Position numbers and translations under genes: made by a program. DNA of 64,000 nt from Haloprofundus halobius (GTDB lineage Archaea > Halobacteriota > Halobacteria > Halobacteriales > Haloferacaceae), in the NCBI RefSeq assembly GCF_020097835.1, contig NZ_CP083669.1, forward strand, positions 1 through 64,000, in the 5' to 3' direction. The notes beneath the pieces were generated by a model. That model was given only the letters and a program-made list of their open reading frames with translations. It searched no databases and was not told the origin of the DNA. Shown in pieces: positions 40,650 to 48,927 of the stretch (position 1 is the first letter of the stretch; every line of letters starts with the position of its first letter).

Positions 40650-41939
40650 GTGAGACCAAAGTGGGATAATCTCTTCTGGTACCAGCGTGCCAGCGATGAG
40701 GGTAAAGAGCAGCTGGAGAACAACACCACGAAGGGCTTCCTGAAAGTCCTGCAAGAGTCTGATAATAGACTCACGGACAGTTTTCTAAAGCAGTCCCTTG
40801 GTCTCGCTTTCGAGGACGCCAAATTCGAGTACGACACTCAGGTCGGTTTGAACGAGATTCCAACATCTGAACATTCCGTCCACCTTGCTGGACTCTCATT
40901 TGCCGGAGAGAACGTCGCTAGAGAATCAGATCCACGTTCTGGAGACGGAACAGTAGACGGCGTAGTCACAGTTCATTCAGAGAACGTCCCAACGTCAATC
41001 GTTATTGAGGTCAAGACAGAACGGGACAGGCTGAGTCTCACTCAGATGGGGAAATATCGGGGAGAGCTTGGCCTCACCGATGACGAACTGTGTCACGGGA
41101 TCAGTTGGTTGGACATCTATGAACTGCTAGAAAATTACCGAGAGAGAACGAAGAATGACATCGACCGATTCCTACTCGAAGAATTCACCGACTACTTAGA
41201 ACTAATGAGAATGGTACCATTCAGAGGATTCGACCGCGATAAACTGAGCGGGTCTGGTGTGGGAGAGTATCGGAAGACGATGCTTCGAGGAGTCGACCAG
41301 ACTAACCCTGGAATCTTCTCTCAGGCGTTGTACGAGAGTAGAGGGAACTACGATCTCGGGAACTTCACCGCGACCTCAAATCAACGAAGCAGAGAGGTAC
41401 ACCTTGTTGATTCAGAGGAATTGGAGAACGGGATATTCCAGCGACTTAGACATTTCTCGGCAGGGTTCTGGCACCCAGCAAAGTTCTCTGTCCAACTCTA
41501 TATCCCGAACCGGATTGTCAGCAATATCGTGAGACGGGGATCCTCTGAACTTAAACCGGAATTCAAGCGCGTGATGTTGGACGCCCTGTCCGAACTGGAC
41601 GGCATCGAACTCACACGTGAAGACAATCCGTTCTATTATCTCCGGTACCAGCGGAACATCCAGCAGGCCAACGACAGAGAACGGCAGACCACAACCTTCC
41701 ACGCAGATTCGGTCATCTACATGCAAGGGGTCGACGAAGCGAGTATCACGGATAGGTTGGGAGTCATCGGTCGGGCTGTGAGGGAGACGACCGATGCCAA
41801 CATAGGACACGAGAAGTCGTTCGTAATCGAGAAGCAGATTCCATATGGCTCAGACCTCATCGAGAAGAAAGAGTTGGTAGACTGGACGCTCGAGTACTTC
41901 CAAACTCTCCTGCCTGTGTACGAGTACTTCGCTGAGTGA
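40650..41939 (+). CDS. PD-(D/E)XK-type nuclease-like protein
   Basis: A 429-residue protein with the core DGVVTV…SIVIEVKTERDRLSLTQM: an aspartate about residue 104 followed some 16 residues later by EVK, the usual metal-binding D–ExK triad of PD-(D/E)XK nucleases. The rest is helical and is not assigned. GTG 40650 is chosen because AATATACTT lies about 27 bases upstream, giving a leaderless start, and no ATG begins the fold. It could be the effector of the 35–42-kb island. Activity is inferred. Confidence 0.68.
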   Translation: MRPKWDNLFWYQRASDEGKEQLENNTTKGFLKVLQESDNRLTDSFLKQSLGLAFEDAKFEYDTQVGLNEIPTSEHSVHLAGLSFAGENVARESDPRSGDGTVDGVVTVHSENVPTSIVIEVKTERDRLSLTQMGKYRGELGLTDDELCHGISWLDIYELLENYRERTKNDIDRFLLEEFTDYLELMRMVPFRGFDRDKLSGSGVGEYRKTMLRGVDQTNPGIFSQALYESRGNYDLGNFTATSNQRSREVHLVDSEELENGIFQRLRHFSAGFWHPAKFSVQLYIPNRIVSNIVRRGSSELKPEFKRVMLDALSELDGIELTREDNPFYYLRYQRNIQQANDRERQTTTFHADSVIYMQGVDEASITDRLGVIGRAVRETTDANIGHEKSFVIEKQIPYGSDLIEKKELVDWTLEYFQTLLPVYEYFAE

Positions 41940-42081
41940 TGTAAGCGGTCACCGATGGCGGCGTCGTAATCGACGACGAATAACCGGCCACGGCATACCC
42001 CGCTGAGAGTATGTACAGACGCTGCAAAGGCTCCCTGAGTAGTCAATAGATCTATTCCATAATCACATCCGCAGTTGTCTA

Positions 42082-42105
42082 TCTCCCCCGGAGAGGGGTG
42101 CGGGG
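42082..42105 (+). promoter_or_regulatory. Upstream stem-loop family, copy before TFB
   Basis: CCCC (42085–42088), loop CGGAGAGGGGTGC and GGGG (42102–42105), 28 bases before ATG 42134, after GTTGTCTAT. The loop core GAGGGGTGC is the same as in the copies at 51979 and 55340. Confidence 0.58.
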
Positions 42106-42133
42106 TGCAGACGAGACGCCTCGCGAACTACCG

Positions 42134-43060
42134 ATGGCCACGAGAGAGATCTACGAAACCAGCTTCGACGAAGACGTATCGAACAACAACACGGCGTGCC
42201 CCGAATGTGACGGCCAAGTGAGAACAAATACCGTCGAGACGGTCTGTGAGGACTGTGGGCTCGTCATCGACGAACAGAAAATCGACCACGGTCCGGAGTG
42301 GCGGTCGTTCGCTACCGATGAAGAAACCCCGAATCGAACAGGTGCACCACTCACCGTCGCACGCCATGACCGAGGCCTGTCGACGAAAATCGGTCGCAGG
42401 AAAGATGCGAATGGGAACGAACTCTCTGGGCAAAAGCGCCAGCGGCTAGCCCGGATGCGGCGTGAGCAGACTCGTGGTCGGTTCCAGTCGAAAGCCGAGC
42501 GAAACCTCGCACACGGCCTGGGTGAGGTCCGAAGAATCGCGAGCGTCCTCGAGCTCTCAGATTCGGTTCGTGACCAAGCGTGTCAACTGTTCCGGAGCGC
42601 TCAAAGCGAAGACCTGCTTCGAGGCCGATCAATCGAGTCGATCGCGACAGCAAGCGTCTATGGTGTCTGTCGATGTAACGGCCACTCACGGTTACTCGAC
42701 GACGTCGTCGATGCGGCACGCGTTGAACAATCGAGAGTTACGAACGCGTACAAAACGCTGAATAGAGAACTTGGACTGCCAGCCCAGCCTGTTCGCCCTA
42801 GCGAATTCATCCCCCGACTTGCGTCAGAACTCGAGGTTCCAGCGTACATCCGACAGCGAGCTCGGAGGTTGGCTGAACAGTTTGAATCGACAGGAGTAGC
42901 GTCGGGTGTTAAACCATCGGGATTCGCAGCCGCCTGTCTCTACAAGGCGGGTCGCGAAGAGGGACGGTGGCTAACACAGGCGGAAGTCGCTGAGGCGGCG
43001 AGCGTCACGTCAACGACCATCCGGTCGCATCGAAACACATTGAACGAATTGGCGGTCTGA
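42134..43060 (+). CDS. tfb: Transcription initiation factor TFB
   Basis: A 308-residue TFB. The N-terminal zinc ribbon has CPEC (about 22–25) and CEDC (about 40–43). The B-finger/linker region includes GPEWRSF and TGAPLTVARHDRGLSTKIG. Two cyclin repeats follow (about 110–300), the second ending in an HTH that contacts the BRE. ATG 42134 is preferred over 42098 because it lies 28 bases after the stem-loop. Haloarchaea carry several TFBs that direct RNA polymerase to different promoters, so this copy may serve plasmid genes. Confidence 0.93.
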   Translation: MATREIYETSFDEDVSNNNTACPECDGQVRTNTVETVCEDCGLVIDEQKIDHGPEWRSFATDEETPNRTGAPLTVARHDRGLSTKIGRRKDANGNELSGQKRQRLARMRREQTRGRFQSKAERNLAHGLGEVRRIASVLELSDSVRDQACQLFRSAQSEDLLRGRSIESIATASVYGVCRCNGHSRLLDDVVDAARVEQSRVTNAYKTLNRELGLPAQPVRPSEFIPRLASELEVPAYIRQRARRLAEQFESTGVASGVKPSGFAAACLYKAGREEGRWLTQAEVAEAASVTSTTIRSHRNTLNELAV

Positions 43061-43154
43061 AGACGCTATCTGCGAATCTTCTTCCGTCGGAGATTCGGAG
43101 TTTGTGGCTGAGATTTAAATACAGAAACGAAGGAAGGTGCTGCCAGACCACTCT

Positions 43155-44039
43155 ATGAACGGGCGACAATCTGACTTTGAAGAACTGCGACCACTCGGTG
43201 AGGCGACACACGTTCCCGACGACAAGCTTTCTGGGCGTGGTACTTCTGGGCGAATAGGACATCGGAGAAGAGAAACGCTGGAATCGTATCCAAACCGAAC
43301 GAGATCGACACAGAAGGAGTGTTCCTCTTGTGGTGCTTCCATTCCCACTACCCAAACGAAGTGCCGGTTCTGCCTCTCGAATCATCTTGATGGAACCAGC
43401 GACGAGAGGTCCACCTCAGATACGGAGTGGACACTCCTCCATGTCGTCCATCTACTCGTCGAGGCGTCGACGTTCTACGCCGCCATCGCGAAGGGTGCTG
43501 CTGCGGCCAGGCTCCTCACGAAGGCTGACAGGGATCCAGCGGTCGATGACTGCCAGCTGATCTACGACCTTGATGCAGAGCCCGCCACACAGCTGACCGA
43601 GCAGTGGTCCTCGCTTCCCGAAGCAGTTCGAGTCACCTCCGAAAGCGGCGAACAGCTTCTCGCAGCCGCTCGTGAACGGACGGGACGGACAGAGTCGAAC
43701 CAGTCGCGGAGTGATGGGGCGCACACGACGTTCCTCTACGATGAGGGAGGCCACAACGTTCGTGAGGAAGATCGGCTTACAGACCTACTTGAGAGCGCCG
43801 AGAACGACGTCTGGTTGGTGCCAGCCATTGCACTCCAGCGCACTATCATCGACGAGCACTCCGAGGATCGGCAACCCAGCGTTCCCTCGAGAACACATCT
43901 TGAATGTCGCAAGTGCGGTCGAAAGACTGAGCATCAGTTCCAGGAGTTCGAGACTGTCCCTGATGACGAGTGGTCTGGCCAGCCGATGTGGGAATGCCAG
44001 GTTTGTCAGTCGCCTCGTCACGGACCAACCCCCGAGTAG
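43155..44039 (+). CDS. Zinc-ribbon protein, 294 residues
   Basis: The N-terminal part has CSSCGASIPTTQTKCRFC (CxxC–x10–CxxC, about residues 56–73). The C-terminus has a second ribbon, CRKCGRKTEH and WECQVCQS. The middle is helical, with VVHLLVEASTFYAAIAKGAA. Similar proteins occur on haloarchaeal plasmids; I do not know their function. TTTAAATA at about 43115 lies upstream of ATG 43155. Its stop is 21 bases before the inverted repeat at 44061. It follows TFB by 94 bases. Confidence 0.66.
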   Translation: MNGRQSDFEELRPLGEATHVPDDKLSGRGTSGRIGHRRRETLESYPNRTRSTQKECSSCGASIPTTQTKCRFCLSNHLDGTSDERSTSDTEWTLLHVVHLLVEASTFYAAIAKGAAAARLLTKADRDPAVDDCQLIYDLDAEPATQLTEQWSSLPEAVRVTSESGEQLLAAARERTGRTESNQSRSDGAHTTFLYDEGGHNVREEDRLTDLLESAENDVWLVPAIALQRTIIDEHSEDRQPSVPSRTHLECRKCGRKTEHQFQEFETVPDDEWSGQPMWECQVCQSPRHGPTPE

Positions 44040-44060
44040 AATACTCAACAGAATAACGTC

Positions 44061-44101
44061 TTAACCAACGTGGAATGAGTCTTCCCGAATCTGTTGGTTA
44101 A
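44061..44101. repeat. TTAACCAAC / GTTGGTTAA inverted repeat, copy 3
   Basis: Perfect arms at 44061–44069 and 44093–44101, spacer 23 bases, 21 bases after the zinc-ribbon gene and 79 bases before the next start. Confidence 0.8.
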
Positions 44102-44180
44102 TACAGGTGCAAGGCTTCGGCGGGAGACATCAGCGTCTCTCCCGTTTTTTCTGCGCCAGAAGTCGGCGGAGGCGTACATC

Positions 44181-44369
44181 ATGGACCCACGAGACACACC
44201 TGGCTACCGGCTGCATCGCACGCTCAGCAACCTCAACAGCATCAACACCGAGCAACTGGACTCGCCCGACCAAGAGCGAATCGCGAAAGCTACGACGCTT
44301 CTGGAACAGGTGGGACTGCTCACCCAGCCAGGTGCTTCGGCGGAAGTTAACGTCACGGTCGACTCCTGA
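44181..44369 (+). CDS. Small hypothetical protein, 62 residues
   Basis: Starts MDPRDTPGYRLHRTLSNLNS; mostly helical and soluble. ATG 44181 is preferred because upstream codons of this frame run through the inverted repeat and a T-run (GTTTTTT, 44144–44150). A weak stem-loop of the upstream family (CGCC 44154–44157, GGCG 44171–44174) precedes it by 6 bases. Family unknown. Confidence 0.55.
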   Translation: MDPRDTPGYRLHRTLSNLNSINTEQLDSPDQERIAKATTLLEQVGLLTQPGASAEVNVTVDS

Positions 44370-44414
44370 GCGAAGACTTAGTCGCACATCACCGATCGAG
44401 CATCTCCCCCAGTC

Positions 44415-44589
44415 GGATTTGTTGAAATCCTCTGAGATTGATAGGAGTGGCGTACTATAGAGGGTGTATGCAGCACACCAGAATCGTTTCTTCCACTTGG
44501 TTTGCAGGGAATCAGCCGATAAGTAGGTTATTCAGCGATCGGTTGTTTCAGGCGAGAATCTATCTGGAGAATAGCATTTCAATAGAGCC
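44415..44589. mobile_element. MITE-like relic with IS-type ends
   Basis: GGATTTGTTGAAATCCTCTG (44415–44434) and, read inward from 44589, GGCTCTATTGAAATGC resemble the ends of the element at 33724–35484. The interior (about 140 bases) has no gene and no target duplication is obvious, so this is a small degraded element. The rest of 44370–44634 shows nothing else. Confidence 0.5.
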
Positions 44590-44634
44590 GTTACGGTAGA
44601 CACTGGATCCCGTTTCGAATAACATAGTGGACAT

Positions 44635-45738
44635 CTACTCGTCTTGTGCCAGCTGCTCTTTGGCATAGTCGCGTGCGTCCTCGATCATCGATTTGAACCT
44701 CGCATACATCTCGGGCGATCGAATTAGATCGAATTCAGCATTCCGTGATTCTATAAAAGGCAATTCTGGAGAGAAATCAGGAACGGTTGACCCGATCCCA
44801 AACACCTCGTTATCTGTATCAAATCGTGGATCATCCGCATCAAACCAATCCACCTGAGTCATGTTCTCAGGCCGTAAATCTGCCACTTCATCGTGTAGAA
44901 CACGTATCTCTGATTCTCTGCCTTCGGTTTGATAGAATACAGCGTCTAGTGCGTTCACTATCTGGAGCCTATTCAGTTCAGTTACAGCATCGCTCCCGAC
45001 TTCAACAACCCCAGTGCCGGGGATATGATAGCAATCGGGATCATACATCATAAGCGTGAGATCAGGTGAAATTGGACAGAATATTTGTATGCCTCGTGTT
45101 TGGAACCCTGTTTTCGCGTCCCGGATCTTATCCTGAAACATTGGATTGTCCAACACAACTGGGTGATCTGAGAAAATGAACCCCATCCCGGTCACGTCCC
45201 TCAATAATGCTACTTCCAGATCGCCAATCAGTAGTGGCCCGTACATAGAGACGAGTTCTCCCATCGGGAATGCAGGGGTGTTTTTTATCTGGATTTTTTC
45301 CTCCTCGAGCATCTCTAAGGCTTTTTGACGCATCTCTTCGTCGTCTCCCTCCATAACGCCTTCATTCGCTTCAAGCCAGAGACGGAGGAGTTCGTGGCTG
45401 AGTTCTTGAGATTCTTTTTTCGCGTTCTTCGTCCGTGTATGAGTATGCGTTAAGAACGTGAGAAGGAACATCCACTCATCCTCACTGTCTAACGCGGAGA
45501 GCGTCTGATCGTTCCTAAGGTCTTGTAGGACACCCGCGAACCGACCCTCCAATTTCATTGTTGCTTCTTCCTTCTCGGGATCGTCGCTATAGAAATAGTC
45601 CTCGTAGCAGAGATGGTGAATCGATGTCGGCTGAAATTCTTGGCGGCGGTCTAACTGATATGAGGGGAGTTTCTCGGTGTCAGTGAATCCCCTCATATAG
45701 AGTTTTGGCACGTAGTGCTGTTTTTTCCTTGCTGGCAT
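44635..45738 (-). CDS. DUF4238-family protein
   Basis: A 367-residue protein whose N-terminus MPARKKQHYVPKLYMRGFTD matches DUF4238 (K-x-QHYVP-x-x-Y-x-x-x-F). The family often carries a second motif with FSDHPVVL, present here (IFSDHPVVLDN). Its function is unknown, though it is often found near defence or mobile genes. ATG 45738 is chosen because the domain begins exactly there; 49 extra upstream codons run into the promoter of the divergent gene. Codon use is AT-rich compared with its neighbours, suggesting recent transfer. Confidence 0.78.
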   Translation of the reverse strand: MPARKKQHYVPKLYMRGFTDTEKLPSYQLDRRQEFQPTSIHHLCYEDYFYSDDPEKEEATMKLEGRFAGVLQDLRNDQTLSALDSEDEWMFLLTFLTHTHTRTKNAKKESQELSHELLRLWLEANEGVMEGDDEEMRQKALEMLEEEKIQIKNTPAFPMGELVSMYGPLLIGDLEVALLRDVTGMGFIFSDHPVVLDNPMFQDKIRDAKTGFQTRGIQIFCPISPDLTLMMYDPDCYHIPGTGVVEVGSDAVTELNRLQIVNALDAVFYQTEGRESEIRVLHDEVADLRPENMTQVDWFDADDPRFDTDNEVFGIGSTVPDFSPELPFIESRNAEFDLIRSPEMYARFKSMIEDARDYAKEQLAQDE

Positions 45739-45852
45739 TATCTCGAAATCGAAGTGTAAATGTAAGAATCTACTGTGGTTTGGCTTACTTCGTGGCAGCT
45801 GCTGTTTGTCAGGGACAGGAATGGGTGAGCCCCACCGTAGGCTCGTGATTTG

Positions 45853-46275
45853 ATGCCCGAGAAACCAGACGACGATCCATTCCACGATTGCGAGTTAGGT
45901 CCCGACGCAGTCCTCGGGACACGCACCTTCCACGATGTCCTGTTCACCGATGATACCGAGACGCCGGTGAACGTGCTGACCGGCAAGACGCCCGCACATT
46001 CGCAGGCCACCGTCGAGGAGGCGAAGGCGTTCGCGGCGAGCATCGATACTGATACACCGCAAATCGCACTCTCAGCCTCTGTCGAGACGCAGATCGAAAC
46101 CAAGAGCAAGCCCTACACCTCGGCTGCATTCTTCCACTTCAAGGCGACCGGGACGCTCGAACTACACCGTGCCTACCACGCCGCCTACGAATCCGACGCG
46201 TTCAGCGTCGATTTCGAAGCAGACTACGAATCAGGCGACCTGACAATCACCGTCGAGCGGACAGCCGATTCCTGA
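45853..46275 (+). CDS. Conserved hypothetical protein, 140 residues
   Basis: An acidic protein with a beta-rich second half (ALSASVETQIETKSKPYTSA, then FEADYESGDLTITVERT). No family is recognised. ATG 45853 is preferred to TTG 45850. A possible weak member of the stem-loop family lies upstream (GGG 45812–45814 with CCC 45831–45833 around GGAATGGGTG). It is divergent from the DUF4238 gene. Confidence 0.55.
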   Translation: MPEKPDDDPFHDCELGPDAVLGTRTFHDVLFTDDTETPVNVLTGKTPAHSQATVEEAKAFAASIDTDTPQIALSASVETQIETKSKPYTSAAFFHFKATGTLELHRAYHAAYESDAFSVDFEADYESGDLTITVERTADS

Positions 46276-46294
46276 ACGCGATCTCCCGTAGCGA

Positions 46295-46327
46295 GTTTTT
46301 CGTGCGCCGGCGATGGGTGCCGGCGCA
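46295..46327 (+). promoter_or_regulatory. Upstream stem-loop family, copy at 46303
   Basis: GTTTTT (46295–46300) then TGCGCCGGC (46303–46311), loop GATGGGT and GCCGGCGCA (46319–46327), a 9-bp stem. The copy at 48885 has the same stem with loop GACGGGT. It precedes the start at 46382 by 54 bases. Confidence 0.62.
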
Positions 46328-46381
46328 GCAGGAGCGAGCGAGCAATCACTCCCGGTGCGTCGGCGTTTCGAGGTGTTCGAG

Positions 46382-46873
46382 ATGCACATGGTAATTTACG
46401 CCCTGGTAGACGAATTGACGTACGACGACGCGCTGGCTACCGGAAAGACGGTGTTCGACCGCCTAGTCGGCGCGGACCCACATGCCGGCGCCGTCTTCGA
46501 CTACCACGTGACGTTCGATGAGGAGGACACGTCCGTTGCGGGGAAGGCGCGATGGGGTGAGTTACCGACTGCAGCCCCCGTCGACTCCGATGACGGCCAA
46601 GACCTGCTTGAGCGTGGCTGGGAGGCGACGAAAGAGGAGTTCGAGCGGAATCTCGAACGGGTGAGGGAAGCACTTGACGAACACTCCGACGAGGAGATTA
46701 TGCGCGACGAAGATCTCGCTCGGCACGCGTTCCACCAGGTCGGTGCCTACGACGGGCCAACGATCTTCCTGTACAACGAATATGCGAACGGTATCCGTCA
46801 CCGTGAGCAGCTGGATCGAGTGCTGGAGGAGAGCGAGGAGCTCTGGATCGTGCCCGCCGACGTCCACTTCTAA
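46382..46873 (+). CDS. Conserved hypothetical protein, 163 residues
   Basis: Soluble protein beginning MHMVIYALVDELTYDDALAT, with an alternating strand and helix pattern and a charged helical middle (FERNLERVREALDEHSDEEI). No family is recognised. ATG 46382 is preferred, because the longer frame would start inside the stem-loop. The zinc-ribbon gene follows 9 bases later, so the two form a unit. Confidence 0.6.
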   Translation: MHMVIYALVDELTYDDALATGKTVFDRLVGADPHAGAVFDYHVTFDEEDTSVAGKARWGELPTAAPVDSDDGQDLLERGWEATKEEFERNLERVREALDEHSDEEIMRDEDLARHAFHQVGAYDGPTIFLYNEYANGIRHREQLDRVLEESEELWIVPADVHF

Positions 46874-46882
46874 CAGAAACAG

Positions 46883-47248
46883 ATGGCTCGAATCATAAAC
46901 TGGAAGCGCGAGAGCCGCACTCCCACACTCGTATACCGGAATGCCGAGACCGGCGCTCGGGCTGTCTTACACCGAGCACCGGACTCGTACCGCTACAAGT
47001 GGCGTGGCACAATCCTCGTCGACGGCTACCCAGTGTGGTCGCGAGGGTACGAGACAAAAGACGCGAAATCGTTCCGTGAAGAGCTCCGCGAACGGCCAGC
47101 GCCCGAACTGAGTTGTCCCGAGTGTCCGAACGGCGACGTCCTCGTCGGTGAGAAAGCAGCTGACGGCGCGAAAGTACAGCGCTGGTTCGACTGTCCCGAC
47201 TGCGGGTACGAAGCGCCCTCGCGAATCGTGTACGGCACCGAGCGCTGA
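46883..47248 (+). CDS. Zinc-ribbon protein, 121 residues
   Basis: The C-terminal half has CPECPNGD and CPDCGYE (about residues 75–78 and 104–107), a zinc ribbon that in many proteins binds nucleic acid. The N-terminal half is beta-rich (RTPTLVYRNAETGARAVLHR, then YKWRGTILVDGYPVWSRGYE). It follows the 163-residue gene by 9 bases. Function unknown. Confidence 0.65.
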   Translation: MARIINWKRESRTPTLVYRNAETGARAVLHRAPDSYRYKWRGTILVDGYPVWSRGYETKDAKSFREELRERPAPELSCPECPNGDVLVGEKAADGAKVQRWFDCPDCGYEAPSRIVYGTER

Positions 47249-47273
47249 TTGATGGGTGCGTATCTACGGTGAC

Positions 47274-47301
47274 GTTTATTTTGGGCCGGAATGGGTGGCC
47301 C
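47274..47301 (+). promoter_or_regulatory. Upstream stem-loop family, copy at 47283
   Basis: GTTTATTTT (47274–47282), stem GGGCC (47283–47287), loop GGAATGGGT and GGCCC (47297–47301), 24 bases before ATG 47326. The stem here is G-rich on the 5' side, unlike other copies, but pairs fully. Confidence 0.6.
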
Positions 47302-47325
47302 GTCTCAATCGGGCCAGATCCATAG

Positions 47326-47721
47326 ATGAGTCTGGAAGTCATCGACCGCCACAGCGAAGCACTGTTCGAGTTCCTCTGGTGTCCGGTCTGCGGGCACGAG
47401 ATATTCAGTCACATTACCTTCGAGGGGATGTTCTGCAAGAACTGCAATACGCAGGTTAAACTGCAAGAGTCACGGGAGACACGCGGCTACGAGGAGGCCG
47501 TCCTCGCCTGCTTCGACACCGATTCGACGTGGAACCTCCACGTCGACGAGAAGCTCCGTCGCGATCTTCCGGATGGGTCGGCGCGGGTGAAGGTCCTCGG
47601 TGCCCCAGGCGACTATGAGGTCGACTGGTGGAGTCCGAAGCCAGATGAGGACTGGGAGCCGGTCGAACGTGGTGAGTTCGACGATGTCGAGGAACCTTCA
47701 GAGGTCTCTCATTTGGCTTAG
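47326..47721 (+). CDS. Zinc-ribbon protein, 131 residues
   Basis: Residues 19–44 contain CPVCGHE and CKNCNTQ, a zinc ribbon, followed by a beta-rich middle (AVLACFDTDSTWNLHVDEKL) and an acidic tail (WSPKPDEDWEPVERGEFDDV). Haloarchaeal plasmids carry many relatives with unknown function. It has its own stem-loop promoter. The phosphoesterase gene follows 78 bases later. Confidence 0.66.
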   Translation: MSLEVIDRHSEALFEFLWCPVCGHEIFSHITFEGMFCKNCNTQVKLQESRETRGYEEAVLACFDTDSTWNLHVDEKLRRDLPDGSARVKVLGAPGDYEVDWWSPKPDEDWEPVERGEFDDVEEPSEVSHLA

Positions 47722-47799
47722 CGAAGCACTGCTGCAAATCTAAAACCGAGTCACAGAGAGTACTCGCATCGATTAAGTACTCGGTCCTGCCATCTATCT

Positions 47800-48870
47800 A
47801 TGAAGTTAATGTTTACTCGAGATGATCTCCCTCGTAATGACCGTCTTTCTAATCCTATCACAGTCCTCGTTCGAGAGGTCTCGCCCTCCAGTAGTAATAA
47901 ACTCGATTTTGAAGTTACAGTCGAGGATGCAGACGGACAGACAATCTCTCTTAAAATCTGGTCGACGCATTCTCTCTCCCTTTCGCTTACCGAAGGTCAC
48001 CGGTACGAACTGAAAGACGTCCGAGGAAGGTACTGGTCACAGGGTGGAAGTCGACACTACCAGCTCGACAGTACGAAGGATCTGACAGTAACTGAACTCG
48101 GTCCGGCCGATGACAACGCGACGCGACTCTTGATTGTCGGCGACACCCACGCCGGTTATCGGCATCGTCGCCGTGATAAGAAAGCAAAAGGTGCCAAAGA
48201 TCTCGACGCTCGTGATCGCTTCCAAGCGGTAATGGATCAGGCCAACACCCTAGACGCTGATGCCATTGTCCACGCCGGGGACATTTTCGATCACGTTGCT
48301 ATCGGAGCAGACCGGTCCTTTGTGATAGACGCTCTCAACTCAGAGCTCAATATTCCGTTCTACTACATCTACGGGAACCACGATGAGCCTGCTAGCCGTC
48401 GAACAGTTGATGGAGCAACTAACGATACATCAGGGATTGAGCGTCTCTCCAACGATGGAGAATCAGTAGGGGAAGCAGGCGTTACGCTATTCGGGATCGA
48501 TTACAGCCACGATAGCTTCCCGGGCGAGCCGCTCGAAGCCTCGGTTCAATCAGTACTTTCAAACGCGAATGTATTGGTCGTCCACGATACTCCATACCCC
48601 GTCCGGAATGAAAACGGGTACCACATACATCAAAAGAGGGGAGCAGATTTTCGGAAGGCTATTGAACAAACCTCCGTTGAAATTGATCTCATCGTCTCCG
48701 GACACATGCACGTCGGTCAACAGGGCACGCTTGACGAGTTCCAAACGCCCGTCCTTGTTACCGGAGCACCAGCACCAATCAATAGCGGGAAAGAAGACAA
48801 CAACCCGTCAACGTGGCTCCTCCGTGTGACTAGGAGCGGCATTGACGGCATCACACGACACCCTCTCTGA
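47800..48870 (+). CDS. OB-fold/metallophosphoesterase fusion (Mre11/SbcD-like)
   Basis: A 356-residue protein. Residues 1–105 resemble an OB fold (ITVLVREVSPSSSNKLDFEV and LKDVRGRYWSQGGSRHYQLD). Residues 108–350 form a calcineurin-like phosphoesterase with GDTHAG, GDIFDH, GNHDE and GHMHVG, all metal ligands present. Mre11/SbcD nucleases have this catalytic core but lack an N-terminal OB fold. The fusion suggests a nuclease or phosphatase acting on single-stranded DNA or nucleotides. Codon use is AT-rich, suggesting a separate origin. Confidence 0.82.
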   Translation: MKLMFTRDDLPRNDRLSNPITVLVREVSPSSSNKLDFEVTVEDADGQTISLKIWSTHSLSLSLTEGHRYELKDVRGRYWSQGGSRHYQLDSTKDLTVTELGPADDNATRLLIVGDTHAGYRHRRRDKKAKGAKDLDARDRFQAVMDQANTLDADAIVHAGDIFDHVAIGADRSFVIDALNSELNIPFYYIYGNHDEPASRRTVDGATNDTSGIERLSNDGESVGEAGVTLFGIDYSHDSFPGEPLEASVQSVLSNANVLVVHDTPYPVRNENGYHIHQKRGADFRKAIEQTSVEIDLIVSGHMHVGQQGTLDEFQTPVLVTGAPAPINSGKEDNNPSTWLLRVTRSGIDGITRHPL

Positions 48871-48880
48871 GAACTGGTTG

Positions 48881-48909
48881 TTGTTGCGCCGGCGACGGGT
48901 GCCGGCGCA
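48881..48909 (+). promoter_or_regulatory. Upstream stem-loop family, copy at 48885
   Basis: TGCGCCGGC (48885–48893), loop GACGGGT, GCCGGCGCA (48901–48909), after GTTGTTGT and 18 bases before ATG 48928. The stem is identical to that at 46303. Confidence 0.62.
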
Positions 48910-48927
48910 CACGTGCCGGCGGTGTTT

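Noticed and set aside
44370-44634. Target duplication around the MITE-like relic
   Set aside because: Flanks CCCCAGTC and GTTACGGT do not match, so no duplication is claimed.
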